This document shows, in pieces, positions 22,870 to 34,025 of a DNA stretch of 64,000 nt. This DNA is from Bathynomus jamesi (Eukaryota > Arthropoda > Malacostraca > Isopoda > Cirolanidae). The stretch spans positions 141,001 to 205,000 of the forward strand of contig JAJOZX010003208.1 of assembly GCA_023014485.1 (NCBI GenBank). Reading direction: 5' to 3'. Every line of letters starts with the position of its first letter. Within the stretch, counting starts at the first letter, position 1. The notes below the pieces were generated by a model. The model did no database searches and had not been told where the DNA came from. It saw only the letters and a list, made by a program, of their open reading frames with translations. The position numbers and the translations under genes were made by a program.

Positions 22870-24744
22870 AAAAGTGCCCTTGGATATGGTATGCCCTTTT
22901 TTATTGTTAAAAAACCTTCGGCTTTACAAATTTGTTACAGTCTCGCGTGTTTTGAAAAACAGTGTAATCTCCCTCAGTATTTGTTTAACATAGTTAAAGG
23001 CCTCGTTTATAGTGCGGCGAATGGTAATTACGAAGATAACTTTCCTAAACGTTTTCGCGATGGCCTCTCACAATTAAAAAAAGATGGGGAGCTCCATATT
23101 ACTAAAGCAGACAAGGCTAACACCATAGTTATTATGGACAAAGTGGACTACATCGGAAAGATGAATGAGCTTCTCCAGGACCCCGCCACATACAGCAAAC
23201 TTAGGAAGAACCCGCAGGATGACGTCATCAAATCATTTAATAGTGGCTTGAAACGCATTCTCAAAGATCATAAGGACTTAATTCCGCTTTTCATGTCCAC
23301 TTCACCTTCTCTGCCCTACCTTTACGGTCTTATTAAAACCCACAAACCTGGCAACCCTATGCGCCCTATTATTAGCTCGGTGGGCTCTATTACTTATAAA
23401 CTCTCCAAATGGCTTGTCAAAGTCTTGTCCCCCATTCTCGGAACTATCTCTGATTCACATGTAAAAAATTCCATGGATCTTACTGAAAAATAGAATAATG
23501 CACGTACTGAAACTAACGATAGATTGACCAGTTTTGACGTTTGTTCATTGTTTACAAAAGTGCCGATTGATGATATGCTTGACTTTCTCTCCCAAGAATT
23601 ACATAAGTATGACCTGCCACTACCTTCACACATTGTTTTGGAACTTATTAAGCTTTGCATCAAAGACTGTAAATTTACTTTCAATAACGAGTATTATCAA
23701 CAAGTGTTTGGGATGGCCATGGGCAACCCCTTATCGCCCCTCCTCTCCAATATTTATATGGAGTTTTTCGAAATTACTTACATTCCGAGAATCCTGGGGG
23801 TTGGCATCCCTTGGTTGCGGTACGTCGACGATATTTTGTGTATCTGGCCCATGAATCGTGACCTGGATAACTTCCTCCTTCAGTTAAATGATCAAGTCCC
23901 CTCCATTAAGTTTACTTTAGAAGTGGAGCAAGACAATTCAATCCCATTTTTGGATGTGCGTGTACATAGGGAAAGCCCAGGTTTTAAGTTTAGTATCTAT
24001 CGGAAAACCACAAACAATTTGTCCTACGTACACTTTTACTCGGGACATGACACCCCCACGAAGAAGGCCATTTTTTCATCAATGTTTCTCCGCGCCATTA
24101 GGATCGCCAATCCGGAATACATCGATGCCGAATTGGAAAAAATCAACGGTATTGGAAGTGATCTGTGTTATCCATCTGCGTTTATTGAATCTTGTCTCAA
24201 CAAGGCAAAACGAACTTTCTATCGCGTCAATAATAAAACTCGTACTTTGTCAAAAAATATTTTAGTACTTCCATTTTTCACGGGCTTCTTAGGCATTGCT
24301 AATGTACTTAAACTTTTGGATATTAATGTAGTATTTTCATATAACAATATTGTGAAAAATATCATAGTAAAAAATAGCCCTACCAATAATTCAGGCATTA
24401 TCTATAAAATTGGGTGTAAACAATGTGATTCCTTTTACATAGGTCAGACGGGAAAGGATTTGCACACACGTATAAAACAGCATCAATATTCCGTTAGAAC
24501 AGGACAGTTGTCCATTGCTCTTTTTGTCCATTTGTCAGTTATATCCCACTGTATTGATTGGAATAATGCTTCAGTTTTATTTCACTCTAGCAACATTGTT
24601 AATAGAAATATTCTTGAGTCTGCCATTATCCAACTTTCAAATAACTTCAACATAAGCAAAGGTCTTTTTCAACTCGATCCTGTTGTTTTGAATTCCTTCA
24701 AAACAGATTTAGATAAAAAGGGTAGGACGCTAAATCTTTGGTAA
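22870..24744 (+). pseudogene. Penelope-like retrotransposon protein, near-intact (one stop codon)
   Basis: The single long frame runs from the junction to TAA at 24744. The one fault is TAG at 23491-23493, where the left arm has TTG (Leu). The order is an N-terminal Penelope module (LHITKADKANTIVIMDK), RT fingers and palm with SFDVCSLFTKVPID, GMAMGNPLSPLLSNIYME and catalytic YVDD at 23821-23832, then a GIY-YIG nuclease with GIIYKIG near 24394, YIGQTG near 24436, Arg in TRIKQH and Glu in ILESAI. The protein would nick target DNA and reverse-transcribe its RNA in place. The true start is missing because the copy is 5'-truncated. Confidence 0.9.
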
Positions 24745-25098
24745 ACTTGTATGCTACTTTATTAACTTTTAATCTTCATTTTATTTATATATATCGAAAC
24801 TTGACTATAAAAGGCAAAGTGTTAAAACCCGGGCAGATTTCCAGTATAAATTTGTATTTTATAATTCATTGATCTTGTGCTAAAAATCGATATTTTTCCT
24901 TACAAATCTGTATGCCTCTTTGTTAATCCTTTAATTTTTAATTTTTATTTTTACTTCTCTGTTTATTGCATATATATGTATGTATATATGTGTAGATATG
25001 TATGTATATATATATGTATATATGTTTGTGTGTATGTTATTTATATATATTTTTTTTTCTGTAACCTATATATAGGCCGTAACCTTTTATGTACTTCA

Positions 25099-25138
25099 GT
25101 GTTCCTGAGGATGTCATTAGACGAAAGCGCTTGAGCAC
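25099..25138 (+). ncRNA. Hammerhead ribozyme motif in a Penelope tail (right arm)
   Basis: Stem I GTGTTC (25099-25104) pairs GAGCAC (25133-25138), one G-U pair. CTGAGGA is at 25105-25111. Stem II GTC/GAC has loop ATTA. GAAA is at 25123-25126. Stem III is AG/CT around CG, and the predicted cleavage is after T25132. It lies about 355 bp after the Penelope stop codon, just before a pyrimidine-rich tail and (TA)n. It probably processes the element's RNA, a known role of such motifs in this class. Confidence 0.78.
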
Positions 25139-25168
25139 CTTTTTGTTTCCTTTCCTTCGTGGTTTATT

Positions 25169-25173
<5 letters not shown>

Positions 25174-25219
<46 letters not shown>
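25174..25219. repeat. (TA)n microsatellite
   Basis: TA array between the Penelope tail and the Tc1-like element. Confidence 0.95.
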
Positions 25220-25222
<3 letters not shown>

Positions 25223-26578
25223 TGGCGTTCAAAAGTGCGTCCACCTCAGTTTTAGACAATTTCTAGAAAATAATACAACTCTGAGAAAGTATGTCCGCTA
25301 TATTAAGATATTTTCTTTTACAAGAAATGGTATTTCATATATTCTACAATATGCGTAAGTAATGTAGCTTTTATTTCGTAAGAAAGGGCACATTAATGAA
25401 AATGGTCCTTTTTGGTCGTTACGTTTTTTTTTTGCAGTATAACAACACGATTTTAACCCAGGTAGTGGTGACAGACCATAGCCAAATGTTATTAATCCTC
25501 AAAATAGTGTATTCATACAGTAATTTTAACAAATGGTCTATTATAACTGATAAAACCAATTAGTCAATGGACATTGTGGCAACTTGATTAAAAAATAATT
25601 AATCATTTTCTCTATTCTCTCTTTACAGGCACAGTTGAATGAACAACGGGACTTTCCAATAAGTATAAGTACAAGTACCGTACTATAAAAAGGACTCCTA
25701 AAGCTGGTCTCCATGGCAGAGTTGCTGTGTCCAAACCACTACTGAGGAAACAAAATAAGGCTAAAAGATTGGAGTGGGCAAGAGAATATCGAAATTTTAC
25801 TGTAGACTACTGGAAAAAAGTGCTTTTTACTGATGAATCAAAAGTGGAACTTTCGAGTCTCATAGAAGAGTTTATGTTAGACGTAGAACCAACGAAAATC
25901 TGATAGATCCCTACATAAAACATTCAGTAAAACATGGTGGAAGCAACATTCAAGTTTGGGGTTGTTTCAGTTATTCTGGAGTTGAAGATCTTCACAGAAT
26001 CACTTACACTCTCACAAAAGAGTGAGACATGCATTACATCAGGATTGAGGCTTTGTGGTCAAGGATTCATTTTCTAGCAGGATAACGACCCAAAGCACAC
26101 TTCTAACCTTTGCATGAACTATTTCAACAAGAAAAAAGAAAAGATGAAGGTGTTCTACAAATCATGAAGTTTCCTCCACAAAGTCCTGATCTCAATCCAA
26201 TAGAGCATCTTTGGGACCACTTGAGTCTGAAAGCTAAAAAGAATATAACTTCTCTTGATTCTCCCTGGGGAGAATGTAGAAAAATGCTAGAACGGCATAG
26301 CACAAAATGTTATTCAGAAACTTGTCGAATCTATGCCTCACAGGGTGGAAGCTGTCATTAAAGCGAAAGGAGGTCATATCGATTATTAATAAGATTATGC
26401 CATTAAAATTATTAATTTCTTTACTAATTTATAATAATTACATTTAGAAGCAAATAATGTAACAATAAAAATCAAATTTTGTTGCAATTATCATATATAT
26501 TTGTACAATTTACAATAAATAAATTGGGTGTTTACAATAAATTGGGTGATTATAAGGTGGACGCAGACTTTTGAATAC
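25220..26578 (+). mobile_element. Tc1-like transposon, degenerate
   Basis: The inverted ends are the left GTGGCGTTCAAAAGTGCGTC and the right, read inverted, CAGTGGTATTCAAAAGTCTG, both followed by GTCCACCT. The transposase pieces on the plus strand are KKVLFTDESKVE (first Asp, near 25825), GGSNIQVWGCF, a shifted QDNDPKHTS (second Asp, near 26080) and PPQSPDLNPIEHLWD (the Glu, near 26185). This is the DD34E layout. Frameshifts and stops interrupt it. It interrupts the right arm of the inverted repeat and so postdates it. Confidence 0.85.
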
Positions 26579-26579
26579 C

Positions 26580-26580
<1 letters not shown>

Positions 26581-26620
<40 letters not shown>
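26581..26620. repeat. (GT)n microsatellite
   Basis: About 20 GT units directly after the Tc1-like element. Confidence 0.95.
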
Positions 26621-26623
<3 letters not shown>

Positions 26624-26734
26624 AATTACTGTTGAAGTTGTAAAGAGGCTAGTCATCCGATCCAAATAAACTACCACTTATTTTAAGGAGTTAGGGGTTA
26701 AGGGGTTAAAGTAATTTCTGTTTCACTTAATTAT

Positions 26735-26815
26735 CCTTAGAATCCACCTGCCCCAGGTTCGAGTCCCGTCGAGGGCAGGCCACTTCAACTCACCCAGTTG
26801 TTCATCCTTTCACAC
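26735..26815 (+). repeat. SINE-like tRNA-derived fragment (right arm)
   Basis: GGTTCGAGTCCCGTCGAGGG with a B-box match at 26756-26766 and a CACCCAGTTGTTCATCCTTTC tail. It is the inverted partner of 20854-20930. Confidence 0.5.
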
Positions 26816-26897
26816 CCCCACAAAAAAAATGATTTGCCTAGTAGTCATGACGCTGGACTGCTGATATAAAGTATTTCAGGTCATATATACTGTATAT

Positions 26898-27134
26898 TAC
26901 AGGAAGATTGTGAAACTAGTGACTTCATGAAATCTCTGAAATTTTCAGTAGTTTCGCGTAATTTATACCATGATACAAAATTGACAAGTGGATAATGACT
27001 TGACTTGACCTAACGACCTAACTTGACCTAACTTGACCTAACTTGACCTAACTTGACCTAACCTACCTAGTTCAGGTCGTAAATTAAGCGAAATTAGTGA
27101 AAATGTCAGATTTCATGAAGTCACTAGTTTCACA
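26898..27134. repeat. Foldback element with a 10-bp tandem centre
   Basis: The left arm AAGATTGTGAAACTAGTGAC (then TTCATGAAATCT) is inverted at the right, AGATTTCATGAAGTCACTAG then TTTCACAATCTT. Matching continues inward through the TTTCGCGTAATTTA / TAAATTAAGCGAAAT blocks. The centre is an ACTTGACCTA array. Noncoding. Confidence 0.75.
27003..27065. repeat. (ACTTGACCTA)n tandem repeat
   Basis: About six units of ACTTGACCTA, ending ACCTACCTAG, forming the centre of the foldback. Confidence 0.9.
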
Positions 27135-27180
27135 ATCTTACTGTAATCACAATCTTACTGTAACACACACACACATATAT

Positions 27181-29099
27181 TTAGGGTGTGACCGTTGCCC
27201 TCCAAAAATCAAAAAATGGTCCTACAATGCTGTTCAAAGTTTTAGTGTTGTGTATTTATCTAGGAAACACCCCTGTAAATTTTCTTGGAGATCGGTGCAT
27301 GTTTGAGCTAGCACCGTCGTACCAGCAAGTATTGCTATTTCAGCTTATGAACTTCATAAATAAGTGTGAAAATAGCACATTTTATCAGATTTTCATTTCT
27401 GGGTCTGGAACGCTGACCCACAAATTTTCCACGTATTATTTTATTGCATTTAATTTTAATGATGCTCTTTTCTTTTCCCTTGACAGTGATTTGATGTTGT
27501 GAATAGAGAATTTAATCATGGATACACGGCAAGATGATGAGTATGTCAGAATGTTATTGGGCACCATACCCCGAGAAGAAGAAAAGGAAATAAAGGGCTG
27601 CAAACTGCCAACTAATAGGCAGGTCTTACTATGTCTGTTAGCAAACCTTCGGGATATGCATTGGGACCAGGCTTTATCTGCCACCATTGACAATGTGCTT
27701 TTGCATTACCAGAAGGCGAATGTCCCGACCATTACAGGCAGGAACAATATTGGCTGAGTGATTAAAACTTACTATGACAAAGACTACATGATGCTTATGA
27801 AAAGAATGAGGATAGAAGACGGGCTGATGATCCTGGAATTATGAAGTTTAAATCAGAATTGAGCCTGACGATGAAATTTTATAAGAACACAGTGTTGAAA
27901 GACATGGCGGCTGCGAAAAAGGGGAAAACTCAGGCCGAACAAGATGCCATCGATACTGACATACTCTTTATGAAAAGCATGCTAAGTGACAGAGTAGCTA
28001 CCTACTCTGGGGTAAACAAAGTACTCACAGAAAAGGTTCAGAAGCGACAGAAAAGGCAGATGCGAGAAGAGAAGCGACAAGAGAGAGAGCAATGTGATCA
28101 TGCTGAGAATGTACAGGCTGATATTGATTCACCTATTAGCTCTGATGAGGACGATGACATTGATGAGGCCAGCACTGCTGAACCAAAGAGAAAACATCGG
28201 AGAACAGTGAAAGAGTGTGTTTCAATTTTTGTGCCCCATGATATTCTGAAGTCGGCAGAACTTGTTTCATGCAGTGTTCGAAACAACATCTCGCCGACCC
28301 AGCTGAGTGCAATTGTGTACTCCCTTGTATCTGCATGTGGTGGAGATACATCAAAGCTGAGTCTAAATGCAAGGACGGCCCACCGATACCGAGCTTCCAT
28401 CGTGTCAGCAAGTTAGAACGGTTTGCTGTGTTCACAGTCGCTGTTTATGTCCCATGGTGGATTGTTTGCCCCGTTCCAGCAAGTGCGCCACTGAATGACT
28501 TGAATTTGGTCGAAACCTTGGCTGAATTTGCCCCATATGACGCCACAATAGTTGACAAAGCACGTGTGGCACTCGGTAGACACACTTGGTACCTAACTGA
28601 GGAGTTGGCCCCACTGGCTTTGTTCTCGTCCCAAGTACAAGAAAGGACAAAAGAGGAGATGAGGAAGGCCCTTCTTTGCCATGAAGGCACTGAAGTTACT
28701 AAGAGAGTGGGGCTCAATCATGGGGGCTATGGAAAGCCATATCTTCCCCCCGTCCCAGAAAGTGGCACTGCCCTGGTGGACCTAATTGGGCCTGACTCAA
28801 GCCGGTTCTTCACCATTTTAGGCATGCCCTATCAGTTTCTCCACAGTCCAGCCAGTGAATGGGCGGATCATGACGACTACCTGAACATGAAACGGGTTGT
28901 GGACAAGCTTCAGGTCGTCAATGAGGCTGCAGAGCGTGGTGTAAAACTTTGCCATGACTTTCTTAATGTTGCCAGGGATGAGGAGCGCTTTCAAGAAGTC
29001 CTTCAAGTAGTTGAAAATGACAGACTCCGCGTTCCTAATCAGCGCAAACGATCATCTGTTTCCGAACAGAAATCATGGTTTCTTGCTCTAGAGAAATAA
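27181..29099 (+). pseudogene. Unnamed transposase-like family, copy 1 (degenerate)
   Basis: Three reading-frame pieces belong together: 27518-27757 (KLPTNRQVL... then a TGA), 27841-28416 (acidic/coiled stretch with DDDIDE, then LVSCSVRNNISPTQLSAIVY) and about 28410-29099 (VYVPWWIVCPVPASAPLNDL ... VNEAAERGVKLCHDFL). The KLPT.RQVL, APLNDL and AERGV motifs match the gene at 36449-37919. The middle, with HWDGK, FDTT and ARWM motifs seen in copy 3, is missing, so this copy is an internal deletion plus frameshifts. TAGGGTGTG at 27181 resembles the TAGGGTGGC terminus of the 35971 element, hinting at the left TE end. An intron acceptor-like TTTTCCCTTGACAG precedes 27487. Confidence 0.6.
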
Positions 29100-29320
29100 T
29101 ACCTTGTGAATATATGATAAAACCCCTTAATGTACCATGAGAGAATAAGAATGATTAACTTTTTTGTGTTAGTGATAACAGCTTTTAATTAAGACAGGCA
29201 AATGTTTTGTGTTAATATCCCTTATGATGGTTGTGTAATCTCATATATAGGCGCGTATGCCGTATAAGCAAAATCGCTATTTTTCAAATTGCTGGTGCTC
29301 ACTCGAATATGCATGAATCT

Positions 29321-30553
29321 TCAAAAAATTGCACGTGTGAGCTGACGTTGCCGTTCTTTCTGCTTCAGGTAATTTTGACACAGCTTGGAAGTGTGTTTAA
29401 GATCGTTGTCTTGCTGCATTATGAACTGTTGGCCAACTAGTCGCAGTCCAGATGGGATAGCATGGCGCTGTAGAATGCTGTGATAGCCACGTTGGTTCAG
29501 TATTCCAGTGACTTTGTGGAGATCTCCAACTTGCTCCCCTGCAAAACATCCCCAGACCATCACACTTTCTCCACCGAGCTTCACTGTTGGCACAGCAGTG
29601 CTGTGTCATTCTTTCACCCGCTCTGCGCCGCACAAATACTCTGCGTTTGGATCCAAAAACATCGAACTTTGATTCGTCAGTCCAAAGGACAAATTTCCAC
29701 TGCTCAACAGTCCATTTTTGGTGTTTTTTTTAGCCAAGACTAGCCTTTTCTTTTTGTTCTGGAGTCTCAGCATTGGTTTCTTTGCTGCAGTTCGCCATTT
29801 TAATCCTGCCTCGCTTAGTCTTCTCTGAACAGTTGACGTTGAAACTGTTGTACTTCTGGAGTTGTTCAGCTGGGCTTTGATTTCAGGTACTGTGAGGCGT
29901 CTGTTGCGCAGACTGGTGACTCGGATATACTTGTCCTCCGAGTCTGTTGTGGTTCTTGGTCGCCCTGACCTTTTTCTGTCCTTATTTTGACCAGTTTCTT
30001 CGTACCGTTTAATGGCACAAGCAACCGCATTCACAGAAACTCTTAATTTTTTTGCAATTTGCCTCAGTGATTGGCCCTCATTTCTCAGTTACAATCGACT
30101 GCCTTTTTTATGTTGTTAACTGAGCTTTGGCAACCATTTTTGCTTTTTAAAACACAGAAATATACCTTAAACTACACAGTGAGCTCCTCTGCAAGGATTT
30201 TATATGTAAAGACCTGCAGCGCATGTTAATAACTGAACACGTGTATTAACATACTCCTGAAGAAACACACTACCGCAGTAAAGACTTTTAAACTGTTTTT
30301 GGACCTTTGTGCAGAGCTAATGGCATTAATTTTAGGTTGCATGCTAGACGTCAATTAACACATTTTGAAGGCTATTTTGAAGAAGCTTCTGTATTACAAC
30401 ACTGCATAGGGCAGATGCACTGAAGCATACAATATGAAAGCCAGGTAAGCAAATACATCTCTAGTACCTGTTAAGTTTACATTTGAAGTTTATATCATGA
30501 ACTAAGCAGCAAAACATTGGAAATTAGTAGGTGTACTTAAACTTTTAACCGGT
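29321..30553 (-). mobile_element. Tc1-like transposon, 3'-truncated
   Basis: On the minus strand, the 5' end GGTTAAAAGTTTAAGTACAC near 30550 is a Tc1-type terminus. 30034-29606 encodes the paired HTH region (RYEETGQNKDRKRSGRPRTT with AT-hook-like GRPR, then RRLTVPEIKAQL). 29593-29321 encodes GGESVMVWGCFAG and MQQDNDLKHTSKLC (second Asp). A frameshift near 29700 loses the first Asp region, and the final Glu region is beyond the truncation. It resembles Tc1 elements common in aquatic animals. Confidence 0.88.
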
Positions 30554-30554
30554 A

Positions 30555-30569
30555 GTGTGTGTGTGTATA

Positions 30570-30612
<43 letters not shown>

Positions 30613-30646
30613 GTGTGTATATATGTATATATATATATATATATGT

Positions 30647-30715
<69 letters not shown>
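30555..30715. repeat. Compound (GT)n(TA)n(GT)n microsatellite
   Basis: Long dinucleotide array. ORFs here translate only the repeat. Confidence 0.97.
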
Positions 30716-30717
<2 letters not shown>

Positions 30718-31195
30718 TTCCGCGATTCCAGAATCGGAACTGAAGATTTCTGGCCGAAAACAGATTTGAAATTGGAGGATTATTTCTTTATCAGAATTAA
30801 AGTTCCGACTGAAATTCCTACCGGATTAGCATTTCACTAAAAAATACCATTAAAACGTCAAAGTTTTCTTTATCCGAAAATTTTAATACAAGCCACCGTC
30901 AAAAGCTAATCCTTCGGCCAACACTACATTTATCCTTTTTTCACTCGGTACACTGTAATTCTACTCTTGTTAGATGAAGTAAGCAAAGTTTAGACGTTTA
31001 ACTATCCTAAACAGTAAATACAAAGTTACATTGAGTTAGAAGAGCCTTGCAAAAAAGATTACTTTTAAAAATCATTATGTACCAAGATGTAGTGGTTCTA
31101 GATCAATCTTAATCCAACAAGAACTATGTCACTGACTGGGTCGGATGGAAGACCGTCCGCTGCGTCCAGACTATGTAGCGACCCCTCCATATCAA
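30716..31195. other. Unassigned
   Basis: No recognised feature. A 74-codon ORF (31126-31350) has no motif and overlaps the GACCTTTGA repeat. Confidence 0.45.
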
Positions 31196-31199
31196 ATCC

Positions 31200-32190
31200 A
31201 CTATACTCACAAATCCACTCTTACCTCTTTGCGACTTTGACCTTTGATACAGAGACCTGTCTTGTGATGATCCATGTGTGTGAAGTTTCAAGTTACGTAG
31301 AGCAGTTCAAAAATTATGGCATGGATTTGACCTTTGACTTCTATTTGTGACCTTGACCTTTGCTGCAAGGACCCGATTCTTGATCATGACACATGGTCTA
31401 TTCATGATACATACGTGTGTAAAGTTTCATTAACTGGCTAAGGTTAACAATAGTGGACAATTTTTTTTTCTTTTAATACATTGTTTATTACGCTTTTAAT
31501 AGAACATACAACCACATGCAAGTGTTTTTTTATAAGTTAGGTTAGGTTAGATTAAATTATTTTGCAACGTTTGCTCTCCTCATGCTCATTAGAAAATTTC
31601 TAAAAGTATTCGTTCCGCACTGTCTATTCCTTTTAAATTCTCTTTCTCACATAATTTTACGACATCCGTAAAATTTGTCATTTTCAAACGATATATTGAC
31701 ACCTTCCACAATAACAATTAACTAGCCTCGGCCTTGCGACTTGGAACGCATATCCACCACGCTTAAGTGAGGTGAAAAACCTAATGATTCTATACGCTAC
31801 ACCAACTAGTCCCATGTTTAACTATTATTTATTGGTTTATTTACAATTTCTATAATTTACCAAAACCACATAATCATAGCCTAAAGGCTATTTAAAATTT
31901 ATTTATCATTTTATTTTTTTTAAATAAAACAAAAATTGTCCACTATTATTAACTTTTACCCATTATTTGGGTTGAGTGGTTCAACAGTTATAGCTCTCAA
32001 ACACGAAAAAGCTCTAGTTGACCTCTTTTTGTGACCTTGACCTTTGATGCAGGAACCTGATTTTTGCTCATGACACGTCATCTTGTCATGATCCACGTGC
32101 TTAGCGGTTCAACGGTTATGGGCCAGACACGAAAGTGTGATGAACGGACAAGTGCAATCCAGTACGACCCCTCCAAATTTATTTGGTTGA
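31200..32190. repeat. Dispersed GTGACCTTGACCTTTGA repeat, copy 2, split by a MITE
   Basis: Carries GACCTTTGA, GTGACCTTGACCTTTG(C/A)TGCA and GGTTCAACAGTTATAG phrases shared with 11770-12095. The repeat resumes after a 512-bp inserted element (31443-31954). Confidence 0.7.
31443..31954. mobile_element. MITE with ~23-bp inverted ends
   Basis: Ends GTTAACAATAGTGGACAATT (left) and, read inverted, GTTAATAATAGTGGACAATT (right). The interior is AT-rich and has no transposase. Confidence 0.7.
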
Positions 32191-32439
32191 ATTATGGTGC
32201 ATTTTTCGTTTTGTGAGAAAATGCCTTCAATACTGAACCGCCACAGAATGGAATATACTGTAACTATTAACCGATGACATTAGAACACAGTCACCATCTG
32301 TCAACAGGAAAGTGGTTGAAGAAAATATTACAACAGATCTGATATATATATATATATAAGATTCTTAATGAATGCAAACATACTTTATCTCTGCGTTTGA
32401 AAATCCTGTAGAGATCCTCACTAGACACCAGTAGAATAC
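32191..32439. other. Unassigned, short (TA)n
   Basis: A (TA)n run at 32341-32357 precedes the LINE at 32440. Nothing else seen. Confidence 0.5.
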
Positions 32440-34025
32440 CACCAATCATGAAACAAGCAAATATTACCCCAATCTACAAAGGAGGCAAAAGAAAGGAAGC
32501 CAAGAACTATAGACCCATATCCTTGACTTCCCATATCAAAATATTTGAGAAAGTCCTGAAAAGGCATATTGTCAGTTTTATAGAAAATGAACATCTCTTA
32601 GAAGACTTTCAACATGGCTTCAGACAAAAGAGATCATGCCTTACTGAACTTATAGACCATTGCAATACAATCCTACAATATTTGGGAGAAAACCACAATG
32701 TTGATGTAATTTATCTAGACTTTGCAAAAGCTTTTGACAAGGTTGACCATGGTATATTATTCCATAAGCTAAAAGAACTCGGTATTTGTGGAAAAATAGG
32801 AAAATGGATCCATGCCTCTCTCTCTGACAGAAAACAAATAATTGTAAATGGAGCAAGATCTATAGAAAAAGAAGTGATTAGTGGAGTGCCGCAAGGTACA
32901 GTACTGGGACCAATTATATTCATTATAATGCTAAACAATATAAACTGTAACCTAGGAAGCTCTCTCCTGTCATTCGCGGATGATACCAGAATACTATGAC
33001 CAATTACAGAAAAAGAACTGTGTAGAGCTACAAAAAGATCTACAAACTATATATGCATGGGCAGATGCAAACAATATGGCCTTCAATGAAGACAAATTTG
33101 AACTAATTAAGTATGGACCAAATAAATACCTGAAAGAACAATTCAACTACATTGGACCCATAGGAAAAGATATTGTACAAACTGATCATGTAAGGGATCT
33201 AGGGATTATATTATCTGCATATTCAACAGGCACATTGACAAAGTAACCTCATCATGCAAACAACTAATAGAATATATACTGAGGACATTCAGAACTAGAG
33301 ACAGTATGACCATGCTTACCCTGTGGAAATCACTTGTTCTTCCACGCATTGACTACTGCTCTCAATTATGGTTTCACCACAACCAGAATGAATTGCAAAA
33401 AATTGAGGGCCTACAAAGAACCTTTAGTGTCCTTTACCTCATATATTAAACAACCTGATGGGCAACAGGTGAGTAAAAACAAATTAAACTACTGGGATAG
33501 GCTCAGAGACCTTGACCTTTATTCCATAGAGAGGAGGCTTGAGAGATACATCCTAATCTACACCTGGAAAATTCTAGAAAGACTTTTAGTTGCCCCCAAT
33601 ACTGAACCAATTGTGCCCACCTTGACAAGAACTGGCAGAATGTGTCAAAAACATCACCTCCCACCAAACAGTCTCAGAAGGATTCAAACCCTTCAATATA
33701 ATAGTATCTCTAGGCAGGGTTCTCGCCTGTTTAACTCCTTGCCTCAGTACCTTAGATACAGATATAAGTGGTCCCAGTAGATACTTTTAAAAAACACTTG
33801 GACATGTTTTTAGCCAACATACCCGACCAACCCACAGTGCCAGGGTATTCCTCTGCCAGACCAGCCCCCACAAATTCAATAGGGGATCAAATCGTATGGC
33901 AGGAGCAAGAGAAAAGAAGGGTGGCGACCCCGTCGTGGCCCCGCCTCAGGAGGCGCTGAGCGGACTTCGTGGGAGCAGCGCACCCTTGAGGCAGAAGCGC
34001 TTCAAGGTAAATTCAAGGTAAATAA
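32440..34025 (+). pseudogene. CR1/Jockey-group LINE, 5'-truncated, frameshifted
   Basis: The RT is well preserved to 32998: ITPIYKGGKRKEAKNYRPIS, QHGFRQKRSCLTEL, DVIYLDFAKAFDKVDH (first Asp), SGVPQGTVLGPIIF and FADD at 32973-32984. A frameshift at the FADD leads into 32980-33246 (AWADANNMAFNEDKFELIKY), another into 33334-33780 (YWDRLRDLDLYSIERRLERY), and a third into 33768-33959 (VDTFKKHLDMFLANIPDQPT). The 3' end carries a TTCAAGGTAAATTCAAGGTA direct repeat, typical of CR1-like tails. The endonuclease is absent. It would mobilise by target-primed reverse transcription if intact. Confidence 0.88.

Larger units (their letters stand above)
20779..26865. repeat. ~6-kb inverted repeat: head-to-head Penelope-like copies plus shared flanks
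   Basis: The left arm (20779-22868) and right arm (23360-26865) are complementary over about 2.1 kb with few mismatches. Homology runs from ATCAGCAGTCCAGCG at the outer edges, through a SINE-like piece and GT array, the Penelope tails and the RT/endonuclease coding region, and stops at GCGCCC(A/T)ATTATTAGC. The right arm is interrupted by a Tc1-like element (25220-26578). Bases 22870-23359 are the unique spacer and hold extra N-terminal Penelope coding sequence. Because non-Penelope flanks are shared, this is a segmental inverted duplication or an assembly artefact, not only two insertions. Confidence 0.9.

Noticed and set aside
27003..27065. Telomeric (TTAGG)n sequence
   Set aside because: The unit is ACTTGACCTA, not a pure AACCT array. 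No run of TTAGG repeats occurs anywhere in the window.
28136..28435. Minus-strand frames across 28.1-28.7 kb
   Set aside because: They shadow the plus-strand transposase-like pseudogene, which has family motifs.
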